This document shows, one piece after another, positions 12,295-23,895 of a stretch of DNA of 64,000 bases. The position numbers and the translations under genes were made by a program. The number at the start of each line of letters is the position of its first letter. The stretch's first letter is position 1. The notes below the pieces were generated by a model that was not told the origin of the DNA, ran no database searches, and saw only the letters and a list, made by a program, of their open reading frames with translations. Origin of the DNA: Monoplex corrugatus (Eukaryota > Mollusca > Gastropoda > Littorinimorpha > Ranellidae); assembly GCA_030674185.1 (NCBI GenBank), contig CM060306.1, positions 48,393,132 to 48,457,131 of the forward strand, given 5' to 3'.

Positions 12295-13800
12295 CTACTG
12301 TTACTATTCCTACTACTGTTCCCGTTTCGTCGTTGTTGTTGTTACTGGTACTATTTCAACACTGCTGCTGCTATCGCTACTACTTTTGCTAATTCTTCTA
12401 ATGCTACAAACGTTTTTATCAGTATTATCATCATTAGTATTTTCTTTATTACTATTGCAGAGCCTAATTACAGAAGGTTCCCTCTGTAATTAACACGCTG
12501 CACTGAAGATATCTACTATCCTATGCCATTGTCCAGAACAAAAGCAAGCAGAGTGGAGACCAACAGCAATCTACCAGCAACAGAAAACCCATCACTGACC
12601 TTGTGCCGTTCAGATGACTTGGTTGAACTTGGAAGGTACCGTTTGTTTCCCTCGGTCAAGACACGAACACGACATCAGATATTTACGAAAACTGAAAAAA
12701 TGAGCCCACTATCTTGAAAAAGCAAACAATCTAAGATACGTGAACAACACAACAATCTTTTTTCAAAACCAAATCGTCCGCAATCTAGCTGGATAACACA
12801 ACAATCTTCATTCTATACCAAATCGTCCCCGCACAGCCTCTACCTTCAAAACTAAGCTAGACACTTTTCTGTGCCTTTTCCTCACTCAGGACTGAAAACA
12901 CCACGCCCAAATTGAACGTCACGCCCTTGTTGTGACTGTGATGTTCCCGGATCGTGTTCAGATTGCCGTGACTTGCATGTTTTTGCTTGGGTGGTTCAAG
13001 ATCACTCGTGTCAATCGTGGAATGGGAAACAGGACAGAGCGTTTAGAAACAGGGGAGGGGTGGGGGTGTGTGACCTACCTGTCTGTCACCAAAATTTATC
13101 AACAAAAATTTCTCTGCTGTTTCCGGTTATATCTTATTAACAAGTTATTTACAAAAACAAAACAGAACAAAACAAAAGAAAAAATATCGGACTACAGGTC
13201 CAGTGGAATGGAAAGTATACAAAAAGAAAAACTCAAAACAAGATGGTCAAGGCATTCTAACAGTCTCCATTTTTATACAGAAAATGGTTCCAAAGAATCT
13301 ATATTTTGTATTTATTAAGGTCATTGTGATCTTGAAGAAGAATCAGATGAAATAAAACTAGACGTGAATCTAGAACAGTGGACGACTGTCACAACATTGA
13401 AAACAGAATAAAATATCATCAGAATGTTTCAAGAGAACGCTGTTCACAAACCCTCTTTAGAAAGTACTAGTTTTAGTTTTTTTTGTGTTGTTTGTTTTCT
13501 TTGTTTGTGTGATCTTGACCTTGGCGCCATGATTTCCAAACTTACTCATTCGCGACTTCTAAACGGTCAGCATGTTTGACCCAAACTTGGTAAAGATCCA
13601 CCCAGAACGATTTAGAGAAAATCTTGACAACACAGTTTTTTTTAGCACAGACGCACAAACGCCTCTCAAACACTCTCTTGTTCGATATGACACAATCTCC
13701 CCCATCCCCTCCATCACTCGCACCCGTTTATTTCATTTCATTTCATTTTATTTTATTTTATTTCATTTTATTTTATGTCATTTTTCTATGCCGGTTTATT
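12295..13800. other. Intergenic sequence with short trinucleotide runs
   Basis: A degenerate ACT/GTT trinucleotide stretch at 12295-12460, then about 1.3 kb without a recognised gene or repeat. It ends in a TTTCA/TTTTA pentamer tract at 13732-13785. Confidence 0.5.
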
Positions 13801-13812
13801 TCTTTTTCTTAA

Positions 13813-13919
<107 letters not shown>

Positions 13920-14234
13920 ATTTTTTTGTTGTTATGCGTATGTTTTTGATTTCACTTTTGTATTGTTGTTTGTTTTTAAGAGATTGAAAGAAAGGAGAAT
14001 GATATATGCGAAAGGGAACATCTTTAAAGCCGTCTCGGCTTCATACAGTCGGGTAGGTAAGCACATTACTCGAACAAACATTCAATGTATTTAGAGCTCA
14101 ATGCTCAGTAACCTCCCCCCCCCCTTCCAGTGAAAGGTTTGTACAAGTGGGTGAAAGAAAAGGTGTGTCAAATAGCAGTCACACGTTTTATTGTTACAAC
14201 TTACATGAACCATGCAGTCATCTAGCCTAACACC

Positions 14235-14570
14235 GCTCCAGACTGTGATTGTGTGTGGGTTTGGAGTTTGTATGCTGTCCAAAAGGCTATCAACCTCACT
14301 GGAATAATTCCGCATGCCCCGGCCCAAATCTGCCAACCATTGATAGGCAAACTCCTTGAGCTTGTGCAAAATCCTGTGGCTGGCAAGGTCTTGAAATAGC
14401 GAGGGATAGAGAGGGAGGGATGGCAGAGAGGGAGCCAGGAATATCTGACACTAAGTCGACACCAGCAAATTGATTGAATTACCGAGGATAGGCGACACAC
14501 AGGACGGTCTTTATGTTGCAGACTGGGATTGAACTCGAGACATCAGATGTTAAATCCTCGGCTCTAGCAA
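14235..14570 (-). mobile_element. SINE-1 copy with tRNA-like head
   Basis: On the plus strand it shows TTTGGAGTTTGTATG, CCCAAATCTGCC, TGCAAAATCCTGTGGC and AAGGTCTTGAAATAGCG blocks. It ends with GACTGGGATTGAACTCGAG, whose reverse complement contains a box-B-like GAGTTCAATCCC. It is therefore in minus orientation. Confidence 0.75.
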
Positions 14571-14599
14571 AACAACAACAACAAAACAACAACAACAAC

Positions 14600-14712
14600 A
14601 GCAAAGATCCTGCGTCAGTCATGCCCGAGAGATACAGATACCTGCGGAGTTGGTCAGAAGATTTGAGCAACACCCTCAATGATGCATTCATGAAGGTCTA
14701 CCAACAATATTA
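14600..14712 (-). mobile_element. SINE-3 distal fragment
   Basis: Shares GCCCGAGAGATACAGA, GAGCAACACCCTCAATGA and GCATTCATGAAG-like blocks with the SINE-3 copy at 26.04-26.13 kb. It is separated from the SINE-1 head only by a (CAA)n stretch. Confidence 0.7.
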
Positions 14713-14737
14713 GGGTGTAGTTTATGTCGCTGTACAA

Positions 14738-14741
14738 CACC

Positions 14742-14789
<48 letters not shown>

Positions 14790-15120
14790 GAGAGACACAG
14801 AGAGAGACATACATACATACATACAAACAGGCAGAGACAGAAAGAGACAGAGAGAGAGACACAGAGAGAGACACACACACACACATACACACAGACATGC
14901 ACACATACATACATACAGACATACAAAGAAAGAGAGAGAGAGAGCCAGACAGACAGACAATCAGACAGACAGACAGACAGAGACAGACAGAAAGATACAC
15001 AGAGAGAGAGACATAGACACAGAGAGACACAGAGAAAGACGGAGAGACACAGACAGACAGAGACAGAGAGAGACAGAGAAAGAGACAGAGAGAGACACAG
15101 AGCGAGAAACAGAGAGAGAC

Positions 15121-15161
<41 letters not shown>

Positions 15162-15275
15162 GACACACAGACAGAGATAGGGAGAGAGAGAGACAGTGAT
15201 GAGAGAAAGAGGGAGACAGACAGAGAAAGACAGAAAGAGAGAGAGACAGAGAGAGAGACAGCGAGAGACAGAGAA

Positions 15276-15348
<73 letters not shown>

Positions 15349-15352
15349 AACC
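14738..15352. repeat. Compound AC / CAGA / GA microsatellite
   Basis: About 600 bp of (AC)n, (ACAT)n, (CAGA)n and (GA)n. The 248-273-aa ORFs on both strands are translations of this low-complexity DNA. Confidence 0.97.
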
Positions 15353-15487
15353 ACCCTACTCCCTTGAAATGATAAAGAAAGATTTACACACACAAATCTG
15401 TCCTCTCGCACGACAAACGATCGAAGTTTCAGTTGTTTGTTGTAGTCAATACAGCGTGCCCGTGTTCTAAAGAAATTCATTAGTTCC

Positions 15488-15612
15488 ACATGCAGCAACG
15501 CCGCAGATGCCATGTGATGAAAAAACATGTTCAGAATGACCATGGCAAAGCCATCAATGGTTCCCCTCTGAGGATTAAACTCACGATCCGTGCGTTATGT
15601 GCATGGTGCTTT
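15488..15612. mobile_element. Possible SINE-B fragment
   Basis: Contains GATGCCATGTGATGAAAAA and AGAATGACCATGGCAAAGCC, resembling the GGTGCCATATGATGGAGAAG and AAAATGACCATGGCATAAGCC blocks of SINE-B at 24.5 kb. It is followed by a tRNA-like CTCACGATCCGTGCG segment. Weak. Confidence 0.4.
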
Positions 15613-15721
15613 AACCAAATGAATTTACTGATCCAGTTTGATGTTATTTGTCTATTTGCTTCTTTGTTTACTTTGTCGTTCACCCTAACAATGTACGATT
15701 TTGGTAGTGGGACAGTTTTTC

Positions 15722-15726
15722 CGCTC

Positions 15727-15761
<35 letters not shown>

Positions 15762-15930
15762 GTTCTCTCTCTGTCTCTGTCTCTGTCTGTCTCTCTCTCT
15801 TTTTCTCTTTCTCTCTGTTCTGCCTCTCTGTCTGTATGTCTGTCTGTCTGTCTGTCTGTCTGCCTGCCTGCCTGCCTGCCTGCCTCCCTGTCTGCCTGTC
15901 TCTCTGTCTGTCTCTCTCTCTCTTTTGAAT
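15722..15930. repeat. CTGT/TC microsatellite
   Basis: (CTGT)n, (TC)n and (TGCC)n interspersed. Confidence 0.95.
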
Positions 15931-16488
15931 CCGACATGGCCAAAAGACAAGATGTATCTATTTTGTCGTCTGATGACGAAGTCATAATCAAATCAGTGGC
16001 ACTATACATTGCGGAAGCACAAAAAATAAGACATAAACACTTACAAGCCCGACAATAGTGCTAGACAATATCATACTGGGATTAATTTAATCTCTTTTGA
16101 CTGATGTGGGCTATATCACGTTAACTCCAAAAGAAGCCGCTTTATTATAGACTCTGTTTTGTAAAGAGCTGTTTTCATTTGCTTTATTTTGCTTTGTTTG
16201 CCGATAATTTAAGAGTAGCTAATAATATGAAAATAATGGTATATTTGTAGAATATGTTAGAAGTGGATATTGAAAGGGTATATAGACACTTAAGGGTCTA
16301 CTATACATGTTAACAAAAACAAAAAAAAACAAAAAAACAAAAACAAACCAAAAAACAAATAAATAAAAGGCATAGTGATGTCCCTTGTTAACAGAGTATT
16401 TTGGGGCAGTTATGTGAAGATTATATTATTATTACTAAATGTAAGGTTTGGGTGGTCTAGCCCAGATGTTTCATCATATTACAGTTTT
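15931..16488. other. Unique AT-rich sequence, no gene seen
   Basis: About 560 bp with an A-rich tract near 16310-16370. No ORF or repeat recognised. Confidence 0.5.
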
Positions 16489-16575
16489 GATGTGTGTGTG
16501 TGTGCGTGCGCACGAGCGCGCGCCCGCGTGTGAGTGTATATGGATGCGTGTGTGTGTGTGTGGGTGTGGGTGTGT
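16489..16575. repeat. GT/GC microsatellite
   Basis: (GT)n with an alternating GC core. Confidence 0.9.
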
Positions 16576-16865
16576 AAAAAGATTTTGGTTTGTCTAAACC
16601 TAGACAAATTATTGGCCTGAATGTGGGAACACTGTTCTGATATTTGTTGTTGTTGTTGTTTTTTGCATTATGTAATAGTGGTAAAATGGATGATTGTTCA
16701 TTATATATGATTTGAATATGTTCGACTGTTCAAGGAATGGATGTTCGATATTTTTTTGATTATGCGTGAAGAATTTGCGCACATACAAAGAGTGGATTAT
16801 GTGTCGCACTACTGGAAAATTGTTATCCCCCTTGTCAAAAGACCTTTTCGGGTAATGACAATAAA

Positions 16866-16897
16866 CAGTTTCAGTTTCAGTTTCAGTTTCAGTTTCA

Positions 16898-16970
<73 letters not shown>
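16866..16970. repeat. (AGTTTC)n followed by (TC)n
   Basis: Five hexamers of CAGTTT phase run straight into a 70-bp TC tract. The same CAGTTT hexamers mark the 5' side of SINE-B copies at 24.4, 35.3 and 48.4 kb, so this may be a SINE-B stub from which the TC tract grew. Confidence 0.85.
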
Positions 16971-16971
<1 letters not shown>

Positions 16972-16984
16972 GTGTGTGTGTCAA

Positions 16985-17454
16985 TGTGTGTGCGTTCTTT
17001 CGTTCTTTGATTTAACGTCTTTTCACTTTAAGTGATATTAGACGGGGGAGGGGGGATAATAAAAAAGAATGATAATAAAATGGAGGACGATAGTCGGCCG
17101 GGTTGGATTGGGGGCAGAGGGGAGGCAGAGTAAAAAGTCAGAAGTAGTGGGGGAGAATAGAAAAATGGAACGAAAACTTAACACTAACAATTAACTTCAA
17201 CAATGTGAAGAAAAATCTTAACACTGAAATACAAACTGCATAAACTTAAAAAGTAATGCATTAACAGGACTGTGAACTAATGATTCTGAAATTTTAACAA
17301 AGACTGATCTGATGTTACTTTTTTTAAAATGAGTTTCAGAATAGTTTTCTTGTGTAAACAATTTTTGGGGGAAAAAATAACATTTTTGCAGTAAAATAAA
17401 CAGTGAAACAGTGTGAACTGTTCGTCGCAAATACAATTTACAATATTTTACAAT
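16985..17454. other. Unique sequence, no gene seen
   Basis: About 470 bp between two microsatellites; purine-rich near 17040-17165. I see no supported feature. Confidence 0.5.
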
Positions 17455-17527
17455 ACAATGTGTGTGCGTGCGTGCGTGTGAGTGTGTGAGTGTGTGAGTG
17501 TGTGTGTGTGTGTGTGTGCGTGCGTGC

Positions 17528-17582
<55 letters not shown>
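17455..17582. repeat. (GT)n microsatellite
   Basis: About 125 bp of GT/GC dinucleotides. Confidence 0.95.
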
Positions 17583-17584
<2 letters not shown>

Positions 17585-18077
17585 CCACCTGTTACAACTA
17601 TTACTATTACTTCTTCTACTACCAGGACTACTACTACTTCCAGTATCACTAACTTCTAGTATAGCCACTACACACATGCACACGCATATGGACCTACAAA
17701 CAAAACACTGAGCGCACAGTGCTCGCGAGTTGCAAACGCTGGCAATGTGAAGCACGGTGTCTCTCGCAGTGTGCAACATCAAACGTGTGTACTTTTCCCG
17801 TTTGTTTGCGTTTGACGAAAGACTAAAGTGAATTGAGGTTAAGTGTGAAGTGGTTTGTGGTAGTGGTTCCTATCTCTTTTCAAAACCTATCCCCTTCACC
17901 CACACCCACTTATCACTGCTTCACGAATCGTGTCTAATGTTTGTTTGGTGTAGAAGACTGTGTCACTTAGGATACTCTACCTATTTAACTCTTTCAACCC
18001 TGCCAGGATGACAGCCTCAACAACCTCCCTAGTCAGGTAGATTTGGCTGTGCTGCATGAACGAGGGTGGGTGCTTCA
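17583..18077. other. Unique sequence, no gene seen
   Basis: About 500 bp; a short ACT triplet run at 17590-17650, then nothing supported. Confidence 0.45.
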
Positions 18078-18294
18078 TTAATCTTTGACTTCTGCACCGT
18101 GTGCACCAGCATCCTGCATTCTCGTATCAACCATGCTAGCAAAGCAAAAACTTAAACCTTTGACTTCCTCACTCTATCCACCAGCTTCCTGCAGGAAGCT
18201 GGTGGATAAGGTGAGGAAGTCAAAGGGTTAAGTTGGAAGTCAAAGGGTTAAGTTTTTGCAGTTGGTTGACAGGGTACGGGAGTCAAAGGGTTAA
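18078..18294. mobile_element. P element, copy 2
   Basis: Starts at a mutated TTAATCTTTGACTTC and ends AAAGGGTTAA. The central hairpin is nearly perfect around CAGCTTCCTGCAGGAAGCTG. It carries an extra internal duplication of about 19 bp (GGAAGTCAAAGGGTTAAGT) next to the core. Confidence 0.85.
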
Positions 18295-20030
18295 ACTCTA
18301 ATACCTTCAAAACTATTAAGCCAAAACATGTAAAATGTCATACCCTGATTTAAATGGAATTGACAATGCAGAAGATTTTCCAGTAATACCAGTTTTTTCT
18401 TTTTTCTTTTTGTTTGTTGTTTGTGTTGTTGTTGTTGTCGTTTGTTGTTGTTTTCCTGATTGCTCCCTTCACTTTTATTCATCTCGGATTGATGATTCTG
18501 TACACACATTTTTTTTCTTACTGTCATTGTATAGCTTCACAATGTTCATAAGCATCCAAATCCAAGACAATTTGTGACAAATCTTCAACAAAATGATTTT
18601 CTTGATCAAACTCACTTCCAGAGTCCACTGGTATTTCGTCGGCAACTTCCTGCGCATTCAACTACAGTATCATAAATCTCAATTGTATGATTTTACGCAC
18701 AAACGTTTTTTTTTTACTTTTATTTGTATAACTTTATCAATGTCGCCATTTTCATCAGCACGTCACTCAAGGCACCATCAAGATCTTACCAGCGAGTAGG
18801 GCTCATACGCCAAGTACACAAGTATAGGGTTCATGCCATGATCATTGGATCTTATTCATCACATGGATATGGAACTTACTTCGAGCATTGATACGCCATC
18901 TTGAACAACCGAAATTACAGATACATACGACACAGATACAGAGATATATGTAGATATAAACACTGGCACCGAGAAAATTTAATTGTGAAGGCCATCGACC
19001 AAAACACTACTTAAACTCATATGCACATACCTACGTACACACACGCATATATGCACACGTTTCTCCGTGTCGATGCAAAACAAAAAAAACAAAAGATTAA
19101 CGCAGAAATTGAAAAAAATCGCTAGAGTTCCGCAGTGAAACTGGTGTTTGTCGCTGCAGAAGAAAGTTCTGTAGGAGGTTTATAAGTAACTTTTGCATAT
19201 GTGTCATTTCTTTAAACGAGTTTGGTAAAATGAGATTCGAGTTCACGGGTACAGTTCAGTATCAGACCATTCAGTGAATGTGTGCAGCGTTGAATGTGCT
19301 ATAGCTCCTCTTTACATCGAAAAGCAGTACCGTTTATTAAAAAAATGTACAGGTATATACAACTGTATGACCTCCCTCGGTGGGAAAATGCTACTTTGTG
19401 CAGTTGTTGATCGCTAGCCCTTAAATAACATCTATCGGCCTCAATGTGGAGAAAAATGTCTTCAACAATTCAAGTTTTTTTCGAACATTCCACTCAAAAG
19501 TTTTTTTATAAGCGATAAGACTAAACACAAACGAAGGAGAAGAACGCTCTGTAACATTATCATTTTTAAACTTGTGTCAGTTTATCTTCAAGTACAACAA
19601 AATAACGTAACGAAACAATTCGACCTGTGTAATACAGTACTACCTATTGACAATATAACAAAACACAATTACCTCTGATGTGATACCATCAAGAAAACAA
19701 TCTAATACAATCTTTCCAGTCAGAAAGTTATTCCTTTCCTCTTATTTAAAACCATCACGAGATTTTACATAACACTGCTTCAACGAATAAATAGCGCATT
19801 CGGTAGATGCACATCAATAAAAAAAAAAAAAAGCACATGTAAGCCAACAAGAATTCAAAGAAAAACAACGTTTACCAGAATACTAGAACATGATTATCTG
19901 TTCTTGCTCTATTCTATGGGCAACGAATTATGTACGAGATATCTTTTGTCTTAATAATGTCAGCAACGAGGGTGTCAGGCAAGGTCACTGATAACAAATC
20001 TCAGTTCATAAAAAAACAAAGCCAAGACAG
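18295..20030. other. Intergenic sequence with a diverged SINE-B piece
   Basis: About 1.7 kb, AT-rich. At 18832-18912 (minus) there is a diverged SINE-B fragment with CATGCCATGATCATTGG and TCGAGCATTGATACGCCATC. I see no coding signal. It lies downstream of the claudin-like terminal exon and may include its 3' UTR next to the triplet repeat. Confidence 0.5.
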
Positions 20031-20036
20031 TGTTTG

Positions 20037-20126
20037 TTGTTGTTGTTGTATGTGTGCTGCTGCTGCTGTTGCTGCTGCTGCTGTTGCTGCTGTTGTTGCT
20101 GCTGTTGTTGCTGCTGTTGTTGTTGT

Positions 20127-20157
<31 letters not shown>
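20037..20157. repeat. TGC/TGT trinucleotide repeat
   Basis: About 120 bp of TGC and TGT triplets, ending two bases before the minus-strand TGA of the long tail frame. If that frame is real, this lies in its 3' UTR. Confidence 0.95.
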
Positions 20158-20158
20158 T

Positions 20159-21686
20159 TCACAGACGAGGCTGCTCGCTGTCGGAGTGACTAAGGAAGTC
20201 GTCACTGTCAAAAAAGCTCAGCATCAAGGTTTTCTCTGATGAAGGGATCAGACGAGTGGTACTGCTGATGGAAGTGGCACTGCTTGAAGGGGGAACTTTG
20301 TGCCTGTCTACCGTCTGTTCACCGTTATGGGTCATAGTCTCAAGTTCGTCAGTGGTGTATGGAGGTGTGTAGAATAAATCGTCGTCAATAAACTGAGCTT
20401 GATGATCAAAATCGCTGTGATCCATCTGGTTACCACTGTGAATAGTTGCATTTTCCACGTATTCTCTATGTGCGTTTTGTTTGATGCTGCTGTCATAAAT
20501 CCCGCTGCTGCTTTTCTGAAGGTGATCGCCTCTGCCAGAGCCTAGATCTGCTTTAAATCTGTATTTGTTCCGTTTACATTTTTCTTTAAAGTATCTAACT
20601 CTCTTGATCGCTGCTTTTAGAAGCTCGTCTTCATCGGGTGAATCCTCAGAGCTGCTGTCATTGATATCGGTGCCTCTCAGTCTGAGCTCATTGTTTACTT
20701 CTAAGTTGGGACCAAGAGGATAGCTGTTGCCATTTCTCTTTGAAAGATGGCAACGCCTGTTGACGTTTCCCACCATCATTTTGTGAGCCCCGTCTACGTT
20801 TCTCCGCTGATCGCGGTGGCCACTGACGACGCCACGGATGTTACCTCTTTGGGTGTCTTCCTTCAGATGATCCCTAGTAATGTCTCCCGTGCAATAGTCT
20901 TCGTCAGTGTCTTTCTCGGGAACTTGTTTGTCTCTTTCTTCATGATCCATGCATGTGTCCAGAACGGAGCCATAGAACTCATTGTCTACCACTGTATGTT
21001 TATCATCTTTGGTGACACTTTCTTTTCTCAGATTGTGGCCGTCGTGGACTCCCCTCACCATTCCCTCGCTGAAACTGTTATAACAAACATTCCTCATTGG
21101 AAGTTTGTGCTGGCGTTGAGGAGGAAGAACAGTGTTATCAACGAACTGAATAACATACTCTTCATGATAGCCACTGCTACTATGTCTTCTGGCAGCACCG
21201 ATACCTTGATCGCCAGAAAAGCCATCCTCTGAAATGACATCCAGTCCCGAACACAAATTTCTGTGATGATCACAACTTTGATGTACATTGCCAACTGTTT
21301 CATCTTCAAGACGATTGGCAGTCTGCTTGTTCCTGGCTACGCTTTCTCCCAAACTAGGCGGTACACGATCTTTCTGTTGTACGTTGAAGGAACGATCATG
21401 ACTGTGTTCCGTGTGACGGCGAACGTTTTCCTCTAACAGCCTGGAAAACTCTTGATCAGCAGGGCTGGAATGGGTGTCGAGAAACCAGGATCGTGATTTA
21501 AGATGGGAGTCAAGGTCCGAGTGTACGAGCGATGGGAGAAGGTGGTGCGGTAGACCAGGACCCCGATAAGCAGGCAGAAGAGGGAGGTGGCAGAACAAAA
21601 GATCTGGGACTGCAGCAGGACAGGGTTAGAGGACAGCAGCTGTACACCGAGCCACAAGATTACCTCCCCATAGATCCCCGTCACAC
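20159..21686 (-). CDS. Claudin-like protein, last coding exon, with frame break
   Basis: The exon begins after an acceptor ending GTTACAG at 21687 and joins in phase 1 to the exon ending at 23016 (GCAG + GT), giving IFAGVTGIYGEV across the junction. The first frame completes helix 3 (EVILWLGVQLL) and has a second-loop and a fourth helix (SLFCLLIGVLVY), then stops at 21433-21435, giving a tail of about 38 residues. A second frame, offset by -1 and open from about 21618 to a TGA at 20159-20161, continues for about 450 residues. It is hydrophilic and Ser/Asp/His-rich, with an acidic stretch (SSSEDSPDEDELLKAA) followed by a basic one (KRVRYFKEKCKRNKYRF). Such length and composition argue that this is the true cytoplasmic tail and that one base is missing from the sequence between about 21433 and 21620. 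The alternative is a normal-sized protein with a long 3' UTR that is open by chance. Superfamily assignment rests on helix layout together with the related exon at 8 kb. Confidence 0.65.
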
Positions 21687-21689
21687 CTG

Positions 21690-21960
21690 TAACATAAACA
21701 TACAACACATTAAGTTCATTGTCAGGACATTGTGGTATACACAGCACACAATCACAACAAACACACAACACATTAAGATCACGTTCATGACATTGAGATA
21801 CACACACAATCACAACGTATATTTAACACATTGAGGTCTTGTTCAGGATAATGTAATATACAAAGTGTACAATCAAAACATACGCACAGCGCATTGAGAT
21901 CATGTTCAGGACATTATGATATATACAGCACGCAATCACTCTGTACACGTTAAGTTTGAG
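21690..21960. repeat. Diverged intronic tandem repeat, about 61-bp period
   Basis: Four imperfect copies marked by CACATTAAGTTCATTGTCAGG-like blocks near 21708, 21768, 21827 and 21890. They lie inside the intron between the two claudin-like exons. Confidence 0.65.
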
Positions 21961-22014
21961 TCCAACTTAGAGTATGAAGGGTTTTTTTAAGATTGGGTCC
22001 AAATGACGTGTTTG

Positions 22015-22340
22015 GAGTACACGTATTTCGTCCAACTGAGAATTTGGAGTTTAAAACTTTGGGTCCAGCTTTGGCATTGGATTGTGTTCAAAAGGGATTC
22101 TTCGCATTCAGACAATTCCATATGTGCTCCACTTAAACCTGCCAGAAATTGTCTGGCAGACTCATCGAGCCTGAGAAAAACCATGCACAGACAAAGGCTT
22201 GGAATGGGCAGGCGGGAAGAACAAGACATGTGAAACACTGAGCTGTTACCACCGTATCCACTGAAACATTAAGATGGGCAGTGAAAAGACCAGCGTTTAT
22301 GTTGCAAGTGGGGTTGAACTCCGGATAGTGGATCGAGCAC
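22015..22340 (-). mobile_element. SINE-1 copy, intronic
   Basis: Has AATTCCATATGTGCTCCAC, GTCTGGCAGACTCATCGAGC and ACATTAAGATGGGCAG blocks. It ends with CAAGTGGGGTTGAACTCCGG, the reverse complement of a box-B-containing tRNA-like head. It sits in the intron of the claudin-like gene. Confidence 0.8.
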
Positions 22341-22654
22341 AAGCTGAAGTTCTTAGTTTACACTAATCTGCTGAGAGTATAAAATGTTTCTGTATGTATG
22401 TCTGAGTAAATGTATATGTGTAATGCATGCATATGTAGGTGTGTATGCATGTGTGTATGTAGGTATGTGCATATGTGTTTACACAATGCATTGGTCGATG
22501 GCCTTCACAATTAAAATATTGTCAATGCTAGTGTTTATAATCTACATATTTGTGTTCGTATCTATCTCGTATATATCTGTCAATGTTAATGTCTCTATAT
22601 CTATCTATACGTGTCTTTCTCTCGGGATATGTATGTGTGTGAGATAAAGAAGAG

Positions 22655-22806
<152 letters not shown>

Positions 22807-23015
22807 GTGAGCGAGAAGAAGGGAAGGAGATACGGTTTTTCTGAATTATTCCCCGCTATTCCAGTGCCCCCATTTCATCGCAGGAAAAAAGTGGTAACAA
22901 TAAAAGCAGCAGCAACGAAAGATACAACACAAACACCAAAACCAAAGAGCTTTCGGTTCTTACACGGTTCTGTCTCTAAGATACACCTGACCACTCTACC
23001 AGTCAATCAACTCAC

Positions 23016-23159
23016 CTGCAAAGATGCCGCAGAGGACAGGCAGGGTAGGAGGGGGAGACATGTACTGTCGGACCGTCACGGGGCACACACTGAAGCCACA
23101 ACCCAACAGTAGCAGTATCAGACACAGGCTCCGCACTGCCAGGCCTATGCACTCCCAGG
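23016..23159 (-). CDS. Claudin-like protein, internal exon (helices 2 and 3)
   Basis: 144 bp, phase 1 at both ends. A polypyrimidine tract and acceptor ending ATGGCAG precede it, and the donor is a perfect consensus (GCAG|GTGAGT). It encodes 47 whole codons: an Arg before a hydrophobic helix (VRSLCLILLLLGCGF, residues about 8-22), a short polar turn (TVRQYMSPPP), and the start of the next helix (LPVLCGIFAG). In claudin/PMP22 proteins an Arg just before helix 2 and a short intracellular turn between helices 2 and 3 are usual. It splices to the exon at 21686 across a 1,329-bp intron. An ATG overlaps the acceptor, so a short form starting MAAWE is possible, but the acceptor signal and the missing first helix favour an internal exon. 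The matching 5' exon should lie to the right on this strand; I did not find one. Confidence 0.7.
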
Positions 23160-23404
23160 CTGCCATAGAATCAACAACAGGGAAAAAAATAAGATGTCAA
23201 GCCATTCATACAGTTCCTCTTTCATACAAAAAGAAATTACAGAAACTTCCGATTTTGTACTTCTTATGCTTACTTTACTGACATTGAAGAAGCTTAATGA
23301 ATTGAAAACAATGGTAGGCTGTCACACAGTAAAAACAAATTTCAAACATTTTCAGAAGTTCCTGAGAAAGTGCTGTTTTCACATCTTCCCAGAATGTTGA
23401 TTTT

Positions 23405-23895
23405 AGGCGCTTTTTTTTTGTTTGGTTTGGTATGGCTTACGCTTTGGTTGTATGGTTTGTTGGCTTTCGTTTTGGGTTTGTGCTTAGCTTTGTTTGTTTG
23501 CTTGCTTTGCTTTGTTTGTTTGTTGTTTGGCTTGTTTGCTTTGGCTTTGTTTGGTTTGGTTTGGTTTGGTTTGGGTTTGGTTTGGTTTGGGTTGTGGTTG
23601 GTTGGTTGGTGTGGTGTGGTTTGGATTGGATTGGTGTGGTGTGGTGTGGTGTGGTGTGGTGTGGTGTGGTGGTGGGTGAGGTGTGGTGGGTGTGGTGTGG
23701 TGTGGTGTGGTGTGGTGTGGTGTGGTGTGGTTGTGGGTGAGGTGTGGATTGGTTTGGTTTGGTTTGTGTTTGTTTGTTTGTTTGTTTGTTTGTTTGTTTT
23801 TGTTTGTTTGTTTGTCCGTTTGTTTGTTTGTTTTATCTGTCTGTCTGCTTGTTTGTTTTCGTTTGTTTGTTTTTTGTTTGTTTGTTTGTTTTTAG
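23405..23895. repeat. Strongly G/T-asymmetric tract (TTTG, GGTTT, GTGTG)
   Basis: About 490 bp of TTTG, TTGGT and GGTGT repeats with almost no C or A on the plus strand. ORFs of Leu/Val/Cys/Trp here are artefacts. Confidence 0.9.

Noticed and set aside
20037..20157. Poly-Gln or poly-Ala tract as part of the claudin-like protein
   Set aside because: The triplet repeat lies beyond the TGA of the tail frame on the minus strand, so it would be in the 3' UTR.
20747..21232. 161-codon plus-strand frame, hydrophobic
   Set aside because: It is antisense to the long minus-strand tail frame of the claudin-like exon; His/Asn/Asp-rich coding read backwards gives hydrophobic residues.
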